Shown piece by piece: positions 51,712 to 59,248 of a stretch of 64,000 nt of DNA (the stretch's first letter is position 1; each line of letters starts with the position of its first letter). The translations under genes and the position numbers were made by a program. Under the pieces are notes generated by a model. The model had not been told where the DNA came from, did not search any database, and was given only the letters and a program-made list of their open reading frames with translations. Source of the DNA: Synergistaceae bacterium (GTDB lineage: Bacteria; Synergistota; Synergistia; Synergistales; Aminobacteriaceae); the NCBI GenBank assembly GCA_018436595.1, contig JAHDLC010000010.1, forward strand, positions 103,371 to 167,370, written 5' to 3'.

Positions 51712-52338
51712 ATGGATCTCGCAAATTTCAGCAATCTGCAGCTCGACGCCATGCGGGAAGTGGGCAACATTGGCGCGGGGAACGCCGCCACGGCGCTCTC
51801 CATCATGCTCGCCCGCCCGGTGGACATGGATGTCCCGAAGGCGGAACTGGTGTCCATCTATGAACTGGCGGAATACTACGGCGATCCCCTGACCATGGTG
51901 TCTGCGGTGTTTGTCCGGTCCGAAGGGGAGTTCACCTGCAGCCTTATCTTCATTCAGGAAGAGGACGAGAGCAGAAAGCTCGTCGACCTGCTCATCGGCC
52001 AGCAGATGGGCGGAATGGACCCCGCCTCGGTTCCCGCGGAGATGCGGGACAGTGCGCTGACGGAAGTGGGCAACATCATCCTCAGCTCCTTCCTGAACGC
52101 CATCAACGTTCTCATTGGGGGAACCCACAGCATCTCGGTCCCCGGAGTCGCCCACGACATGCTCGGTTCCATTCTCGACGTAGTGGCTTCCATCTTCGGC
52201 CAGTCCGGCGAGCATGCCCTCATCGTGGATACCTCCCTGAAGGTGGAGAACGTAGAGGAAGGAGTTTCGGGAAAAGTGGTCATGCTTCCCGATCCCGGCT
52301 CTCTCGAGATTCTTCTCGGAAAGCTGCAGGTGCTCTAA
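51712..52338 (+). CDS. cheC: CheY-P phosphatase CheC
   Basis: Hydrolyses CheY-P and is activated by CheD. Both phosphatase motifs are intact: Glu16-Val-Gly-Asn19 (DAMREVGNIGAGNAA) and Glu118-Val-Gly-Asn121 (SALTEVGNIILSSFLN). At 208 aa it is of usual length. With FliY apparently lacking its own motif, CheC is probably the main CheY-P phosphatase encoded here. cheD follows after 3 nt. Confidence 0.97.
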   Translation: MDLANFSNLQLDAMREVGNIGAGNAATALSIMLARPVDMDVPKAELVSIYELAEYYGDPLTMVSAVFVRSEGEFTCSLIFIQEEDESRKLVDLLIGQQMGGMDPASVPAEMRDSALTEVGNIILSSFLNAINVLIGGTHSISVPGVAHDMLGSILDVVASIFGQSGEHALIVDTSLKVENVEEGVSGKVVMLPDPGSLEILLGKLQVL

Positions 52339-52341
52339 AGA

Positions 52342-52836
52342 ATGGACAAGGCGCATCACGTAGGGATGGCCGATATGGTGGTCGTCTCAGCTCCCGAGTC
52401 CCTCGTGACCCTCGGGCTGGGGTCGTGCATCGGGCTCGTGCTCTTTGACCAGGCCGCAAAGGTGGCGGGCATGGCTCATATCATGCTTCCCGACAGCCGC
52501 GGCGCCGGGCAGAAGGCATTGGAAAAGCCGGGAAAATTCGCCGACACCGCGGTGCCTGCCCTGATTGCCGAGGTCTGCAGAAAAGGGGCCGTCCGGTCAA
52601 GGCTCAAGGCCAAGATAGCGGGCGGATCCCAGATGTTTGCCCTTCCCGGGGCGCAGACAGATTTTCTTGCGGTAGGCAGCAGAAATGCCAAGGAGACCGA
52701 GGCCATGCTCCAGCGGCACGGAATTCCCCTTTCCGCCTCCGATACGGGGGGGAACAAGGGGAGAACCGTGGAATTCTCAACGAAAACGTGGATGCTCACG
52801 GTAAAGGTGCTGGGGAAGGGAACGGCGGAAATCTGA
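52342..52836 (+). CDS. cheD: Chemoreceptor glutamine deamidase CheD
   Basis: Deamidates receptors and binds CheC. Catalytic residues are Cys29 and Thr23 in TLGLGSCIGLVLFD, and His46 in AGMAHIMLPDS. GGSQMF, FLAVGSRNAKET and GGNKGRTVEF complete the family pattern. At 164 aa it is complete. This is the last gene with a clear chemotaxis role before the unknown gene and sigD. Confidence 0.97.
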   Translation: MDKAHHVGMADMVVVSAPESLVTLGLGSCIGLVLFDQAAKVAGMAHIMLPDSRGAGQKALEKPGKFADTAVPALIAEVCRKGAVRSRLKAKIAGGSQMFALPGAQTDFLAVGSRNAKETEAMLQRHGIPLSASDTGGNKGRTVEFSTKTWMLTVKVLGKGTAEI

Positions 52837-52860
52837 CATAATGCCCTGACAGGAGGAGCC

Positions 52861-54015
52861 ATGGAACAGGAACGGAATGAAGTTCGGGAAGACCTGCACG
52901 AGGATACCGATCTCTCTTCCGCCCCCGCGCCGGACGGCGGAGGACAGGATGCCCTTGGACCGGAAACTCCGGGAGACAATCCTCCCCCTTCGCTTCTTGA
53001 TACCCTGCCGAAAGAGACGGCGGACGAACTCTGCGCCCTTTTCTCCTGTTCTCCGGAAGCCCTTGAAGTCGTCCTCAGGAGCACCTCGGGGGATCCTTCG
53101 AAGATTCTGGCCCTGGTCAGGACGCTGACCCCTGAATATATCGCCGTCAAGGCCCGGTTCGACGCCCGGAAGAGAGGGGAGCTCGGCGGCGCCCTGTGTT
53201 TCGTGGCCCGGGGAAACACCGGCGAGATCCTCGACGAAAGTTTCTGGGTCAGCGGAAAAAGCCTGCCGGAAACCTTCGACATCGACGCCGGCTGGGAGTC
53301 AGTCCGAACGGCCATAGCCACCATCGGCGGCACTCCGGAACGGACCCTCTATACCCGCATGCTCAAGGCCGCGAAGGCAATCTTTACCCCCACCGCAATC
53401 AACAAGCTCTTTCAGTCCAGGAGCGCGAAGGAACAAATACTTTCCGCTCTCGGCGAATCCTTCTCAGAAATCGTCCATTACGATCTTGTCTATGACCTCA
53501 AGACGGAAATCTTCAACAAGGCCAGGCTCGAAGCCGGGGGGATCTCCGTGGACGAACAGCCGAAGGAGGCCCCGGTCCGGGAAGACGAGAGCGATCCTTC
53601 CGCCCTGGGCTCTCTCGGAACGGTCCAGGTGGCCTGCAGGCCCCTCCTTGACCCTGTTCGCGGCAAGGCGGTCTCCGACCTCAGGAGAGGCGACGTCGTC
53701 ATGGTGGAGCTCGAAAAGACGGGCGGCGTGTCCTCCATCATTTCCAGGGTATTCGAGCGTTCCGGAGAACACCCGGCTTTTCCCGTCCTCTCGGTGGAAC
53801 GGCTGCCGAGCGGCCAGCTTCTCGTGAAGCTTCACATCAGTACCGGCATCGAGGGAGTTCTGAAAGCGGGAACGGACCTGAAGCTCAGGACGGGTGACAA
53901 GGCGGCGGCGAAGATCCGGGAAAAGGACGCTCCCTTTGCCGTCGGGAAAGTGTTTGCCGCAACGGCGCTCTTTCTGCTCCTCGCCGTGCTGTTCTTTTTC
54001 TTCTTCGGACGGTAG
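52861..54015 (+). CDS. Unknown tail-anchored protein between cheD and sigD
   Basis: I do not recognise this 384-residue protein. Residues 1-45 are acidic and Pro/Gly-rich. About 46-95 is a helical, UBA-like stretch (ALEVVLRSTSGDPSKILALV). A mixed domain runs to about 225 (CFVARGNTGEILDESFWVSG; KLFQSRSAKEQILSALGESF). After an acidic linker, a beta-rich domain (about 245-350) includes RGDVVMVELEKTGGVSSII. The C-terminus is one span, FAATALFLLLAVLFFFFFGR, with no residues beyond, so it should be tail-anchored facing the cytoplasm. AGGAGG precedes the ATG. Its place in the chemotaxis-sigD stretch suggests a motility or signalling role. Confidence 0.85.
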   Translation: MEQERNEVREDLHEDTDLSSAPAPDGGGQDALGPETPGDNPPPSLLDTLPKETADELCALFSCSPEALEVVLRSTSGDPSKILALVRTLTPEYIAVKARFDARKRGELGGALCFVARGNTGEILDESFWVSGKSLPETFDIDAGWESVRTAIATIGGTPERTLYTRMLKAAKAIFTPTAINKLFQSRSAKEQILSALGESFSEIVHYDLVYDLKTEIFNKARLEAGGISVDEQPKEAPVREDESDPSALGSLGTVQVACRPLLDPVRGKAVSDLRRGDVVMVELEKTGGVSSIISRVFERSGEHPAFPVLSVERLPSGQLLVKLHISTGIEGVLKAGTDLKLRTGDKAAAKIREKDAPFAVGKVFAATALFLLLAVLFFFFFGR

Positions 54016-54026
54016 GGGGTGCCTTT

Positions 54027-54779
54027 GTGGTTCTGAAAGCCTCGGATGCCGAACTCTGGGAAGAGTACCTCCAAACGGGAAGCTCCCGGGCCCGGGAAAA
54101 TATAGTCAAAAGGTATCTTCCCCTCGTCAAGTACGTCACAGCCAGGATGGCCGTTTCTCCGCCGTCGGGGCTGGATTATGACGATCTTCTCAGTTTCGGC
54201 GTTTTCGGCCTTCTGGACGCCATCGACCGGTTCGACGTGTCCAAGGGATTTTCCTTCCAGACCTTCGCCGTTCCCAGGATCCGGGGAGCGGTTCTTGACG
54301 AACTCAGGAAATACGACTGGATTTCGAGGACAGGCAGAGAGAAGCTCCAGAGGCTCGGAAAGGCCATGGAAACGGTGCTGCAGGACAGGGGGAGCCTCTC
54401 GGACCAGGCACTTATGGATGTCCTGGGAATGGACGAGAAAGAATACAGGGAAACCCTGGAACTGTCGAGCAGGAGCTATATTGTCTCCCTCGATGAAGTG
54501 CTCTCCCTGGAGGACGGCGATGTCAGCAGGGACGGAATCATTCCCGACGACGGGGAAAGCGCCGCCGACCTGCTCGAAGACGAGGACGAAACGGTCCGTG
54601 TGGCGGGAGCCCTGAAAAGGCTGCCGGAACGGGAAATGCAGGTTATTTCGCTGTATTATTATGAAGGGCTGACACTCAAGGAAATAGGGAAAGTCCTGGG
54701 AGTTACGGAATCCAGGATCTCCCAGATTCACGGCAAGGCTCTCGCGGCCCTTCGGGGCATACTCGCCGCAAAGGAGTGA
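54027..54779 (+). CDS. sigD: Flagellar RNA polymerase sigma factor SigD/FliA (sigma-28)
   Basis: Directs late flagellar and chemotaxis gene transcription. Region 2 is clear (YLPLVKYVTARMAVSPPSGLDYDDL; FGVFGLLDAIDRFD; FQTFAVPRIRGAVLDELRKYDW) and matches the FliA/WhiG group rather than RpoD. Region 4 ends the protein (LPEREMQVISLYYYEGLTLKEI then SRISQIHGKALAAL). The start is GTG; the length of 250 is typical. No flgM anti-sigma gene is nearby. As in B. subtilis it follows cheC-cheD, with one extra gene between. Confidence 0.97.
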   Translation: MVLKASDAELWEEYLQTGSSRARENIVKRYLPLVKYVTARMAVSPPSGLDYDDLLSFGVFGLLDAIDRFDVSKGFSFQTFAVPRIRGAVLDELRKYDWISRTGREKLQRLGKAMETVLQDRGSLSDQALMDVLGMDEKEYRETLELSSRSYIVSLDEVLSLEDGDVSRDGIIPDDGESAADLLEDEDETVRVAGALKRLPEREMQVISLYYYEGLTLKEIGKVLGVTESRISQIHGKALAALRGILAAKE

Positions 54780-54901
54780 GGAGAGCCTCACCGGCACGAT
54801 CCCGGAGCTGTGGGGAATTTCCGGGAGAAGAAACAGCCGCGGAGGGGCAGCGCAGCCGGCTCGTCGGGCTGCGGCCATGCCCCGCGCCAGGGGGGAAAAA
54901 A

Positions 54902-56497
54902 ATGGCAGACGACAGGTTCCATCTTGAATTCAGGGAGGACGGCGTCTACCTTTCGGCTTCCGAAGGGGCGGACTACTCCATGCCGTCGGTGGTAAACTTC
55001 ATGAAACTGAAAGGCGTGGAGAACTACAACGGTGACGTGGTGATGACCTTCCTCTCCCGGAAGGACGGCTCTCCCGTCAAAGTGGCGGAGAGAGATCCGG
55101 AACAGGAGAAGGAAGCCGCCCTCGAAGTGAAGATCTCATCCGATGCCATGTCCGCGGAACTCTGGATCGAGCCTCCTTTCGCGGACAAGCCATGGCCCAC
55201 GGTGGGCCAGGTTCTGGAGTTCCTGTCGGCCCAGGGAGTCGTCGAAGGAGTGGACAAGGGGCTGATTTCCGACATCCTTTCCGAAAAAAGAGGCAGATCC
55301 TGGACTGCCGTCGCCTCCGGAACTCCCGCAACCGACGGTGCCGATGCCGACTTCGACTACAAGGTCCAGTTCGGGGCCGCAAAGCCGAAGGAAGAGGACG
55401 AATCCGGACGGGTGGACCTGAAGAATCTGAGTTCGGTGACCGTGGTGATGAAAAACCAGATGCTCGCCGAGAAAATTCCGGCCACGGAAGGAACGGACGG
55501 CATCACCGTGAAGGGCACCGTCCTCAAGGCAAAAAAGGGGAAGGACCGGCCGCTTCCTGCGGGAGCGGGAACATACGCCTCCGAGGACGGAATTCACCTC
55601 CTGTCCCTCATCGACGGAAATCTTGTCCTGAAGGGGGGCAAGCTCCACGTGGTCCCCGTCTTCCAGGTGGACGGAGACGTGGACTACAGCGTCGGAAACA
55701 TCAACTTCATCGGCGCCGTCCTGGTGAACGGGGCCGTCAGGGAAGGCTTCGAGATTGTTTCCTCCGGCGACATCGAGATACGGGGCGTGGTGGAGGGGGC
55801 CCATCTCTCCAGCACGGGGAACATTTCCATCACAGGGGGCATTCGGGGCATGAACAAGGCGAAGATCGAGGCGGACGGCAATATCACCGCGGGCTTCATC
55901 GACCAGGCCCATGTCCGGAGCGGTCAGAGCATCACCGTGACCAATGCCGTACTGCACAGCGACCTTGCCGCCCACGGCAACATCACTGTCCTCGGCGGCC
56001 AGAAGTCCCAGATCGCGGGAGGGAAGGTGCAGGCCGGCCTCGAAGTAGTCTGCCTTACCCTGGGAAGCGAAATGGGAACAAAAACAGAAGTTGTCGTCGG
56101 CGTGCTTGCCGAGCTCACGGAGAGAAAAAAACAGCTCCTTGCCCTGCTCGCTGAGTCCGAGGAAAAGGGTGAAAAAATCGAGGCCAACCTCTTGTTCCTG
56201 AAGAAGCTTGAAGGGGCGGGACAGCTCGACGAGAACAAGCGGGCTCTTATGATCAGCCTCACGAAGGCCAAGTTCCAGCTCCAGAGCCAGCTGGGCACTG
56301 CCAGGGAGGAACTCAGGATCATCGAGGAGCAGATGGAGAACAGCAAGGCAAAGGGATGTGTCCGGGTGAAGGGCATCTGCTACCCCGGAGTGACCGTCTC
56401 CGTTCGGGGGCTCACCTACATCGTCCGGGAAAAGCAGCAGTTCTGCTCCTTCGTCTACGACGGAGGAGAGGTCAAGGTCAAACCCTTCGACTACTGA
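54902..56497 (+). CDS. FapA/DUF342-family flagellar assembly protein
   Basis: A 531-residue DUF342 protein. A mixed N-terminal part (about 1-170) is followed by a right-handed beta-helix region built of short repeats (about 225-385: NINFIGAVLVNGAVREGFEI, SSGDIEIRGVVEGAHLSSTGNISITGG-like, HGNITVLGG). A long coiled coil (about 400-485) comes next, with a small C-terminal beta domain. Vibrio FapA helps polar flagellar assembly. The ATG follows CAGGGGGG. The 122 nt after sigD could extend the frame upstream to a GTG overlapping the sigD stop, but that stretch is low in family-like sequence. Confidence 0.88.
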   Translation: MADDRFHLEFREDGVYLSASEGADYSMPSVVNFMKLKGVENYNGDVVMTFLSRKDGSPVKVAERDPEQEKEAALEVKISSDAMSAELWIEPPFADKPWPTVGQVLEFLSAQGVVEGVDKGLISDILSEKRGRSWTAVASGTPATDGADADFDYKVQFGAAKPKEEDESGRVDLKNLSSVTVVMKNQMLAEKIPATEGTDGITVKGTVLKAKKGKDRPLPAGAGTYASEDGIHLLSLIDGNLVLKGGKLHVVPVFQVDGDVDYSVGNINFIGAVLVNGAVREGFEIVSSGDIEIRGVVEGAHLSSTGNISITGGIRGMNKAKIEADGNITAGFIDQAHVRSGQSITVTNAVLHSDLAAHGNITVLGGQKSQIAGGKVQAGLEVVCLTLGSEMGTKTEVVVGVLAELTERKKQLLALLAESEEKGEKIEANLLFLKKLEGAGQLDENKRALMISLTKAKFQLQSQLGTAREELRIIEEQMENSKAKGCVRVKGICYPGVTVSVRGLTYIVREKQQFCSFVYDGGEVKVKPFDY

Positions 56498-56518
56498 ACG
56501 AAAGGAAGGTGAACGACG

Positions 56519-56839
56519 GTGGTAAGCCCTGTGAACATGCAGCTGGCCCACTGGAATCTCGAGCATACCGCCCAGCAGCTGAGGGATCCTTCAGCTGCGT
56601 CGCTTCAGGCCGGCCGCCAGGGAGAGGGAGTCGCCGCAGCCGTTCACCGTGACAGTACCGTTCAGGCCGCTGAGCAGTCCGCCGAGGAAGAGCGCCTCGG
56701 CGCGAAGAAGAAAAGGGACCAGTCGGAAAAGGACGGCAAAAGAGGCAAACAAACCCGGTCTCCCCGCGACGACGAAGAACCGGACAAGGATCCCCCTTCT
56801 CCCGGGGCGGACAGGGGAACCCTTGATTTTTACGCATGA
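56519..56839 (+). CDS. Small unknown charged protein downstream of fapA
   Basis: Not recognised. The 106-residue protein has an N-terminal helical, Gln/Ala-rich half (LAHWNLEHTAQQLRDPSAAS) and a C-terminal half of alternating Lys, Arg, Asp and Glu with a Pro-rich end; it is probably disordered there. It has no membrane segment. AGGAAGGTG lies upstream of the GTG start; an internal ATG 15 nt on is possible. It fits tightly between two operon genes with matching codon use, which is the main support for it being real. Confidence 0.68.
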   Translation: MVSPVNMQLAHWNLEHTAQQLRDPSAASLQAGRQGEGVAAAVHRDSTVQAAEQSAEEERLGAKKKRDQSEKDGKRGKQTRSPRDDEEPDKDPPSPGADRGTLDFYA

Positions 56840-56866
56840 GCGGAAACGCACGAGGGAGGAAAGAGA

Positions 56867-57436
56867 GTGGCATCCCAGGCAGCCGGCAAAAATATCGGGT
56901 ACGTGCTTGTTGACGGAACGGAGGGAACCTTTCGGGGCGCCGTCCTTGTGACGGATTTCCGGGGCATTCCCGCCGACTTTCGGTACACGGATCCCATCAC
57001 CCCTTCGAAAATCGAGAAAATTCTCTACGGGAACGCCCTCGACGTCTACATCAAGGAAGAGCTGATCCTGGAAAGTCTTGTTGGAGCCGTGGAGGTCACC
57101 CCGGTCCTGTGGGTCTGCAGGGAAGGCGATCTTCTGGACCCCCTTGCGAAACTCGCAAAATCAAAGACGATCCTGCTGGCCCCGACGGCCCGGTCTCCCC
57201 TGGATGCCACGGGCGATATTGAAAAGCAGAATGATCCGGGATCCTATATTGTTCAGGCCGACGGTGTCAGCGCACCGCTCCGTTTCTCCCTGCCCGGCGA
57301 AAAAAACAGGGAAGAGGACGCCCGGTCGGCGGCCTCGATCCTCGTGGAAGCAGCGGCCACCATGGACCTTCTCGAGCCCTTTTCCCGAATGGGAAAGGCC
57401 ATGAGCGCCCTGGGCGAGGAAAAGAGTGGATCTTGA
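56867..57436 (+). CDS. Conserved-looking hypothetical protein in the sigD tail
   Basis: I cannot name this 189-residue protein. It looks like a compact alpha/beta protein, with no signal or membrane span. The N-terminal half has regular strands and loops (IGYVLVDGTEGTFRGAVLVT, FRGIPADFRYTDPITPSKIE, LYGNALDVYIKEELI) and a VLWVCREGDLLDPL segment. The C-terminal 60 residues are helical. GAGGGAGGAAAG supports the GTG start. It overlaps the next gene by 11 nt, so both are in the fapA transcript. Confidence 0.8.
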   Translation: MASQAAGKNIGYVLVDGTEGTFRGAVLVTDFRGIPADFRYTDPITPSKIEKILYGNALDVYIKEELILESLVGAVEVTPVLWVCREGDLLDPLAKLAKSKTILLAPTARSPLDATGDIEKQNDPGSYIVQADGVSAPLRFSLPGEKNREEDARSAASILVEAAATMDLLEPFSRMGKAMSALGEEKSGS

Positions 57437-58064
57437 CCGGCTCCGGGAGAATATCGCCAGGCTTTTTCTCGGCAGGGTTTCCGTCCGGTCCTGGCGTCCC
57501 GGAGTAAGTGTCCCGGAGACGAGGTCCCTGAAACGGAAGGCGGCTGTCCGGCCTCTCAGACCTCCCCGGAGAGCACTGGGGACCGTTCTGTACGGGGCGG
57601 CGATGAGTACGAAAATAAAGGGTGGCCCTCTTCCCCTTCACGAAACGACACAAAGGGCCAGACCTGGAAAAATAACGCTCTCCGTCCTGCCTCCGGCGGT
57701 GTTCGGCTGGAAAAGGGAGGAAACGGCGGGAAAGGCTCCCGGAAAAGTGGAAATCCTGAGGCCGGCCGCTGCAAGAAAAGGACTGTATTTTGCCGCGGGC
57801 CTTCCCCAGGAGAGGGAGAACAGGTTGCTTTTCGCACGGGGAAAGATTCCGTCCCGGGAAGGGGAAATTCCCCTTGCCTTTTTCTTCCCGGTCATCCGGG
57901 ACGGAGTGGCGAAAAGTATTCTGAACAAAGAGAAAGGAACGCTTCTTCTTTGGTATAATGCCTACAGTCGCGCTTTTTCTTCCCGGGGTCTCCTTCTTGT
58001 CCGGCAGCTTCGGCAGGGAGGGGGACTCGAATGGAGATGGACGGAAATACAGAAGCACAGCTAA
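57426..58064 (+). CDS. Hypothetical basic protein ending the motility run
   Basis: A 212-residue, strongly basic (Arg/Lys-rich) protein of unknown function that starts with GTG inside the previous gene. Codon third positions stay G/C-rich through the frame, as in the neighbours, and no other frame here is better. The segment LPPAVFGWKREET and the end GGGLEWRWTEIQ may be structural. It contains neither signal peptide nor membrane span. A TGGTATAAT sequence (57951-57959) within its 3' half could be an extended -10 promoter for the S1 gene. It is the least certain gene in this series. Confidence 0.6.
   Translation: MDLDRLRENIARLFLGRVSVRSWRPGVSVPETRSLKRKAAVRPLRPPRRALGTVLYGAAMSTKIKGGPLPLHETTQRARPGKITLSVLPPAVFGWKREETAGKAPGKVEILRPAAARKGLYFAAGLPQERENRLLFARGKIPSREGEIPLAFFFPVIRDGVAKSILNKEKGTLLLWYNAYSRAFSSRGLLLVRQLRQGGGLEWRWTEIQKHS
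57951..57959 (+). promoter_or_regulatory. Extended -10 inside the preceding gene, ahead of the S1-domain gene
   Basis: TGG followed by perfect TATAAT, with no good -35 at 16-18 nt. It lies about 205 nt before the S1-domain start codon. It may separate the S1-DUF501-argH genes from the motility run. Confidence 0.4.
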
Positions 58065-58166
58065 ACCTGCGGGGGTGGTTTCTACCGAAACATTCAGTAC
58101 CACGGCGTTTCTTTTTTTCCAGGACCATACATCCTTATCCAATACTCGTGGAGGGTAGAAAACCGC

Positions 58167-58610
58167 ATGGCAGAAGAAAGAAAAGCAGAAACCTCCCCCC
58201 TCGCTCCCGGGGAAGTTGTGACCTGTACGGTGGAACAGATCATGCCCTACGGCGCCTTTGTCCGGCTCAAAACGGGCCAGAGGGCCATGATCCACATCTC
58301 GGAGCTGTCCCACAGCTTCGTGAAGAAGGTCGAGGACATTCTCTCCCTCAGCCAGGAAGTCCAGGCGAAGGTCATCAAGATCGACGAAAAAGGCAGGATC
58401 GACCTTTCCCTCAAGAAAATGGAGGCTCCGAGGCCGGCCCAGTCCCCCAGGGCATCATCCTTCGGGCCTGCGGCACCCGAGGACACCAGGGACTCCTTTG
58501 AGAAGAAACTGTCGAACTACCTCAAGGCAAGCGAAGCGAAGATCGCCGACCTCAACAACAAGCTCAACAGCTCAAGGGCGGCGAAGAAGCGGGGCAAGCC
58601 GGCGAAGTGA
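58167..58610 (+). CDS. S1 RNA-binding domain protein
   Basis: A 147-residue protein with one N-terminal S1 (OB-fold) domain: LAPGEVVTCTVEQIMPYGAFV, MIHISELSHSFVKKVEDIL and KVIKIDEKGRIDLSLK (residues about 12-82). A Lys/Ala-rich tail with a short coiled coil follows (about 110-147). It resembles the YugI/CvfD general-stress RNA-binding proteins that bind 30S ribosomes. GGAGGG lies upstream of the ATG. It overlaps the following DUF501 gene by 4 nt. Confidence 0.92.
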   Translation: MAEERKAETSPLAPGEVVTCTVEQIMPYGAFVRLKTGQRAMIHISELSHSFVKKVEDILSLSQEVQAKVIKIDEKGRIDLSLKKMEAPRPAQSPRASSFGPAAPEDTRDSFEKKLSNYLKASEAKIADLNNKLNSSRAAKKRGKPAK

Positions 58611-59218
58611 ACCGGTCAGCCGGAAAGCTTTCAGGGGGGCGGATCCGCCCCCGTTCCTTTTTTGAGCCCTCCGGTCCCCGGGACCTCCGTATCGTCTCGC
58701 TCCAGATGAAGGGGCGCAGATTCGACCGGGCTGTGGTCGCAGGAATCGCCCGGCGATGCATGTTCGGTGTGCCGCAGGTTATCGCCTGCAGTCCCCTGCG
58801 GGACGGGAAGCCCTTTCCGACCACATTCTGGCTCACCTGTCCCCACCTCGTGAGGCTGTGCGGGGTTCTCGAATCGGAGGGGGCGGTGACGGAACTCGAA
58901 CGGACAAGGCTGGAACAGCCTGTTCCCTGGACGGAGTACAACCTCTTCCACGCCCGGCTCCGCCTGCTCATGGTGCGGCCCGCCTCCGCCCGCTTCCTCC
59001 GGAAACACCGCGGTGGCGTATGGAGCACCCTGAGCCGTGGAGGTACGGGAGGAATTGACTACCTCTCACCCTCCGGGGGAGGGGTGAAATGCCTTCACCT
59101 CCAGGCGGCGTCCTGGCTTGCCCTCGGTTTTCACCCCGCTGGAGAGTACCTCCGGAAGGCTCTCGATCCCCTGTACTGCCCGGCGCCGGAGGTCTCGGTC
59201 TGCGTCCGCCGCTGCTGA
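58607..59218 (+). CDS. DUF501 family protein
   Basis: A 203-residue protein whose core matches DUF501: ARRCMFGVPQVIACSPLRDGKPFPTTFWLTCPHLVRL at about 48-84, then LESEGAVTEL. Family members contain conserved Cys and His residues and are of unknown function. In actinobacteria they lie next to eno and ppx genes. The C-terminus (GGIDYLSPSGGGVKCLHLQAA) is also typical of the family. The first 25 residues are basic and may be less conserved. It starts with GTG overlapping the S1 gene; argH begins 30 nt later. Confidence 0.87.
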   Translation: MNRSAGKLSGGRIRPRSFFEPSGPRDLRIVSLQMKGRRFDRAVVAGIARRCMFGVPQVIACSPLRDGKPFPTTFWLTCPHLVRLCGVLESEGAVTELERTRLEQPVPWTEYNLFHARLRLLMVRPASARFLRKHRGGVWSTLSRGGTGGIDYLSPSGGGVKCLHLQAASWLALGFHPAGEYLRKALDPLYCPAPEVSVCVRRC

Positions 59219-59248
59219 AGAAATTGCCCCCTGAAAGGAGACGCCTTC

